From Sulfurimonas sp. (lineage in GTDB: Bacteria > Campylobacterota > Campylobacteria > Campylobacterales > Sulfurimonadaceae): a stretch of 17,446 nt of DNA. The position numbers and the translations under genes are program-made. The stretch covers positions 1 to 17,446 of the forward strand of contig JAFLJV010000040.1 in NCBI GenBank assembly GCA_022712845.1, in the 5' to 3' direction. Under the pieces are notes generated by a model, which saw nothing but the letters and a program-made list of their open reading frames with translations, made no database searches and had not been told where the DNA came from. Within the stretch, counting starts at the first letter, position 1, and every line of letters starts with the position of its first letter. Of this stretch, positions 14,283-17,446 are shown in pieces.

Positions 14283-14962
14283 AAATAAGTTCAGAATTTT
14301 CTAAACATGCTTTTGAATATAATAATCATAATGTAATACAAAATAAAGTTATAAGAAAACTTCTTTCTTGTATTAACCAAAAGCCAAAAAATATTTTAGA
14401 TTTGGGTTGTGGAAATGGTGCTTTATGTAGAGCTATTGATTGGGATTATAATCATTTTACAGGAGTTGATTTTGCTCCAGGAATGTTAGAGTTACATCCA
14501 AAATCAAAAAAAACAGAAGCAATATATGGTGATTTTAATGATAAAACACTATTTGATAATTTACTTACATATCAGTACGATTATATTTTTTCAGCTTCAG
14601 CACTTCAGTGGGCAGAGAATTTAGATGAAGTATTTAAAAGTATTCAGAAATTTAATGCACCAATTGCTTTAGCAATTTTTACATCAAATACCTTTAAAAG
14701 CATAAACGAGACAGCTTCTATAAATTCTTTGCTTAGAAGTGCAGATGAGATAGATAAAATACAAAAAAAATATTTTAATACAAATTTTGAAGTTATAAAT
14801 TATAAATTAGAATTTGAGTCAACCAGAGATATATTTAGATATATAAAAAAAAGTGGAGTTAGTGGTTCAAGAAAAATTTTAAATTATAAAGAGAGTAAAA
14901 AATTATTTAATGAATATCCACTTAATTATTTAGAGTTTGAAGTTGTTTTTATTACATCTTAA
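14279..14962 (+). CDS. bioC: BioC-like malonyl-ACP O-methyltransferase
   Basis: The product has 227 residues and is a class I SAM methyltransferase. The SAM-binding motif DLGCGNG is at 41-47, the acidic residue after strand 2 is Asp64 (GVDFAPGML) and SASALQW is at 105-111. The LQW signature, an N-terminal F...A..Y...NVIQNKV region and a C-terminal KKSGVSG segment resemble BioC, which methylates malonyl-ACP to start pimelate synthesis for biotin. It overlaps znuB by four bases (ATGA), so it is translated with the zinc transporter, an odd pairing. No other biotin gene is seen in the window. A related small-molecule methyltransferase remains possible. Its stop overlaps the convergent thiD2 stop by two bases. 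Confidence 0.7.
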   Translation: MKISSEFSKHAFEYNNHNVIQNKVIRKLLSCINQKPKNILDLGCGNGALCRAIDWDYNHFTGVDFAPGMLELHPKSKKTEAIYGDFNDKTLFDNLLTYQYDYIFSASALQWAENLDEVFKSIQKFNAPIALAIFTSNTFKSINETASINSLLRSADEIDKIQKKYFNTNFEVINYKLEFESTRDIFRYIKKSGVSGSRKILNYKESKKLFNEYPLNYLEFEVVFITS

Positions 14963-15378
14963 TTTCTATTGTAAGTTAAAACGATTTCTTTTTCTAAAGA
15001 GTAGAGTTCATATCTTATTTGTTTAAAATTTTCACTATCTTTTTCACTATGAAGTTTATATAGTTCCTCTAATACTCTTGAAGATTCTTGAGCTCTTTTA
15101 AAATTAGCTATTATAATACTTGAAATATTTATACGATTAAATTCACTTTCTATAGTAGGACTAAGTACATCATTATTGGCATCGCGAGATTTAAGTAAAT
15201 TTTCTGTTTCTTGAATATTTATTTTATGTCTAATTAGCTTTAATTTTGAAGATATTTCTTGATTATTATAGCGATATCTCATAATATCTTCAACAACTCT
15301 AATCCCCTCTTTGAGGCGATTTAGATTTGCATCAATCACTCGATATAGTTCAGGATCAAGATGTAGTTTTGATGACAT
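14959..15378 (-). CDS. thiD2: ThiD2-type hydroxymethylpyrimidine phosphate kinase (stand-alone)
   Basis: The product has 139 residues and is helical. It matches the ThiD2 domain otherwise found fused to the N-terminus of ThiE: IDANLNRLKEGIRVVED (15-31), LIRH (48-51), SRD (64-66), ANFKRAQESSRVLEE (91-105) and IRYELYSLEK (121-130). ThiD2 phosphorylates HMP-P to HMP-PP in thiamin synthesis and does not act on HMP itself, unlike ThiD. I chose ATG 15378. GAGGTGA lies eight bases before it, and the preceding gene's TAG ends one base before it. ATG 15387 would fall within its own SD, and 15405 would start well inside the Bax-inhibitor gene. No ThiE domain follows, so this is a separate small protein, apparently complete. 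Confidence 0.75.
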   Translation of the reverse strand: MSSKLHLDPELYRVIDANLNRLKEGIRVVEDIMRYRYNNQEISSKLKLIRHKINIQETENLLKSRDANNDVLSPTIESEFNRINISSIIIANFKRAQESSRVLEELYKLHSEKDSENFKQIRYELYSLEKEIVLTYNRN

Positions 15379-15379
15379 A

Positions 15380-16078
15380 CTAGTCATCACCTCTAAAGAT
15401 ACCAAAAAGGTGAAGAAGAGCTGTAAAAATATTTAAAAAATCAAGATAAAGTGCTATTGCTCCATCAATTGGTGTTTCATAAGCACCTTTGATAATGTTT
15501 TGAGTATCATATACAACTAAGATACTAAATAAAAGAACAACTGCTCCAGAGATTATAATTGACATCAATGGACTACCCATAAACATGTTAATTACAGAGA
15601 AAACTATAATTACTACTAAAGCAATCATTAATGGTTTTCCATAACCTGAAAAATCTTTTGTTGTTTTAATTGCATAAAAGCTCATTGCACCAAAAATAAG
15701 TGAAGTCATTGCAAAAGCATTACCAATAATTGCTCCACCACCACTCATACCAAGAGTTTTAGCAAGTAAAGGTGCTAACATTAGGCCTGTCATAAATACA
15801 AAGCTAAACATAACAACAAGGTTGATTCCAGGTTTGCGTTTTACAAAAAACAAACCTATTAGTAGCCCGATTTCTAAAATAAACAGAGGTATAAAGTATG
15901 CTGATATAGTTCCAGCAATAGGAACACCAACATAAGCACCAACAGCACCAGCCATCATTGATGCGGCAAAAAGTTTATAAGTTTCTTTCACAAAAGATAT
16001 AATTTGTGTGTCACTTTTAGTATTAGTAGTATATGCAGAAGCGTTTTCTCTTGCATAATCACGATCATAAAGTCCCAT
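15380..16078 (-). CDS. Bax inhibitor-1/YccA family membrane protein
   Basis: The product has 232 residues with seven predicted membrane helices after a soluble N-terminus of about 30 residues. Family features include the AMTSLIFGAMSFYAIKTTKDFS region (about 122-143), VYDTQNIIKGAY (about 189-200) and the final YLDFLNIFTALLHLFGI segment with its acidic Asp. Such proteins (YbhL/YccA/BsYetJ) lie in the inner membrane. YetJ is a pH-sensitive calcium leak channel and YccA inhibits the FtsH protease. Which role applies here is not clear. AAAAAGGAAGAAC precedes the ATG, a good ribosome binding site. The gene is followed after one base by thiD2 and is transcribed away from the rRNA operon, whose leader is upstream. 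Confidence 0.9.
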   Translation of the reverse strand: MGLYDRDYARENASAYTTNTKSDTQIISFVKETYKLFAASMMAGAVGAYVGVPIAGTISAYFIPLFILEIGLLIGLFFVKRKPGINLVVMFSFVFMTGLMLAPLLAKTLGMSGGGAIIGNAFAMTSLIFGAMSFYAIKTTKDFSGYGKPLMIALVVIIVFSVINMFMGSPLMSIIISGAVVLLFSILVVYDTQNIIKGAYETPIDGAIALYLDFLNIFTALLHLFGIFRGDD

Positions 16079-16290
16079 GTTCTTCCTTTTTATAAAATAT
16101 AATAAAACATATAAAATGTTTAGTTATAAGTATTTTATATATAAAGAGTTAATAAATAGCAACAACTAACAATAATTTAAGTAAAAATATACACTATATG
16201 TTAATTAATTATTAAAATATAAACTTTACAAAATCCCACAGAAGAAAGCAACAATACAATTTCCCAAACATTTTAAGAAACAACAAAGCA
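16079..16290. other. AT-rich intergenic region between the Bax-inhibitor gene and the rRNA promoter
   Basis: No gene or tRNA is seen in this stretch of about 210 bases. Near the Bax-inhibitor ATG there is AAAGGAAG (its SD) and several A/T-rich -10-like strings on the minus strand, too ambiguous to choose from. AAACAT-ATAAA-ATGTTT (16105-16121) is a small perfect inverted repeat. The rest looks like an upstream AT-rich (UP-element-like) area for the rRNA promoter. Confidence 0.5.
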
Positions 16291-16291
16291 A

Positions 16292-16312
16292 GTTTTCTCT
16301 ATAATTCCCATC
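16292..16312 (+). promoter_or_regulatory. main 16S rRNA operon promoter
   Basis: TATAAT (16300-16305) is preceded by a T-rich stretch (GTTTTCTC), as in Campylobacter sigma-70 promoters that lack a good -35. It is followed by a C-rich discriminator (TCCCATCC), as expected for a growth-rate or stringently controlled rRNA promoter. Transcription would start near 16312, leaving a leader of about 445 bases before 16S. Confidence 0.6.
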
Positions 16313-16380
16313 CACAAACAGACGCTAGTTGAGAGACTAGAGTTAGAGGTACTTCAAGTAGAGGTATTGAATATGTTTGA

Positions 16381-16400
16381 GATCATTGAAAACTAAGCAA
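16381..16400 (+). promoter_or_regulatory. boxA-like antitermination element
   Basis: ATCATTGAAAACTAAGCAAG resembles the Bacillus subtilis rRNA boxA (TTCTTTGAAAACTAAACAAG). The TTGAAAACTAA core is identical, and the first part differs. BoxA RNA would bind NusB/NusE to prevent premature termination. Hairpins lie directly after it, including an AACTA-ACAA-TAGTT stem-loop (16416-16429). Confidence 0.5.
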
Positions 16401-16403
16401 GTA

Positions 16404-16489
16404 AATAGACGAGATAACTAACAATAGTTGGTTTGGAAGTCATTAATAAGTTTACTTAGAAATAACTAATAAAACAACAACCGTCTATT
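16404..16489 (+). other. long-range stem in the rRNA leader
   Basis: AATAGACG (16404-16411) is exactly complementary to CGTCTATT (16482-16489). The enclosed segment contains the smaller stem-loops at 16416-16429 and 16447-16458. It would make a self-contained branched domain just after the boxA-like site. Confidence 0.45.
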
Positions 16490-16692
16490 CTATTTTGGTC
16501 TATAGCAATATAGATACCCAAATAGTAATAGATACTATACAAAAAAAAAGTCTATCAGATGTTCACGCAACTGATAGCAAACAAAGCCAATGATTTTATA
16601 ATCTTGGGCAAAAGATCAGTAATAAGTTTACTTATCTTTCTATAATGGTTTTAGAATTTCTGTTCTAATGTTAAATCTCGAAGTTTACTTCG
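16444..16692 (+). repeat. TTTA-loop hairpin family with a 15-mer repeat in the rRNA leader
   Basis: TAATAAGTTTACTTA occurs twice (16444-16458 and 16620-16634). Each copy folds into a TAAG-TTTA-CTTA stem-loop. A third, stronger stem-loop has the same loop: CGAAG-TTTA-CTTCG (16679-16692). Between them are TCTATA-GCAA-TATAGA (16499-16514, a GNRA loop), ATAGTA/TACTAT (16522-16538), CTATCAG/CTGATAG (16552-16577), ATCTT/AAGAT (16601-16616) and TTAGAA/TTCTAA (16651-16668). Confidence 0.5.
16641..16646 (+). promoter_or_regulatory. possible second rRNA promoter
   Basis: TATAAT with a T-rich stretch before it (TTATCTTTC) could start a transcript near 16653, about 100 bases before 16S. E. coli rRNA operons have tandem promoters, but this one could also be chance in AT-rich sequence. 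Confidence 0.3.
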
Positions 16693-16733
16693 TAGCTTTA
16701 GTGTTAGGAATTTGGAAGGGACTTGTTCCTTTC

Positions 16734-16745
16734 AAAGGAGATGAT
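16734..16745 (+). other. anti-Shine-Dalgarno-complementary sequence just before 16S
   Basis: AAAGGAGATGAT matches the complement of the conserved 16S 3' end (AUCACCUCCUUU) at 11 of 12 positions. It lies directly after a GAAGGGA/TCCTTTC hairpin (16715-16733) and about ten bases before the mature 16S 5' end. In the precursor it could pair with the 16S tail. Confidence 0.4.
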
Positions 16746-16755
16746 ATAACCAACA

Positions 16756-17446
<691 letters not shown>

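Noticed and set aside
16079..16755. tRNA genes or small ORFs in the rRNA leader region
   Set aside because: No TTCGA-type T-loop or acceptor-stem pairing was seen, and no ORF with a convincing SD. The hairpins are too small for tRNA.

Overview
The window looks like chromosomal DNA of a Campylobacterota (former Epsilonproteobacteria) relative, probably a Sulfurimonas-like free-living lineage. The base composition is very AT-rich. The partial 16S rRNA gene has the short V3 hairpin and the GTGTAGGGGTAAAATCCGTAGA-type segment usual in that phylum. The secG/frr/pyrE linkage, a desulforubrerythrin and a stand-alone ThiD2 domain fit the same group. The genus is inferred, not proven. No mobile element, CRISPR array or tRNA gene was seen.

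Layout. (1) 1-7646: a cell-wall recycling locus on the minus strand. In transcription order it is nagZ, a sodium:solute symporter, a VanY/M15-type peptidase, a periplasmic SNase-fold protein, anmK, amgK and a radical SAM gene. The first nine codons of a MurU-like nucleotidyltransferase lie at 1-27. A desulforubrerythrin gene on the plus strand (120-779) sits between the radical SAM gene and the murU start. (2) 7683-11684: pyrE, frr and secG on the minus strand, a trio I recall as neighbours in Campylobacter jejuni, here split by a large membrane GAF-PAS-GGDEF gene between secG and frr. (3) 11791-14962: plus-strand zinc uptake genes znuA, znuC, znuB and a BioC-like methyltransferase, joined by short overlaps or gaps. 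(4) 14959-16078: minus-strand thiD2 and a Bax-inhibitor-1 family membrane protein. (5) 16079-17446: a long structured leader and the first ~690 nt of 16S rRNA on the plus strand.

How the genes work together. Cell-wall turnover releases GlcNAc-anhydroMurNAc(-peptides). The NagZ here has a signal peptide, so GlcNAc would be removed in the periplasm and not in the cytoplasm as in E. coli. The VanY-like enzyme would trim stem peptides. The symporter, sharing a TAATG junction with nagZ, is the obvious candidate to import the freed amino sugar. AnmK would then make MurNAc-6-P, and AmgK plus MurU would return MurNAc to UDP-MurNAc. No MupP phosphatase, AmpG or MurQ is visible in the window. This periplasmic-NagZ/SSS arrangement is the best candidate for an undescribed variant pathway.

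The rRNA leader is the second notable region. It has a strong -10 about 450 nt upstream of 16S, a boxA-like element, at least ten small hairpins (three with the same TTTA loop), and a 12-mer just before 16S that could pair with the 16S 3' anti-Shine-Dalgarno end.
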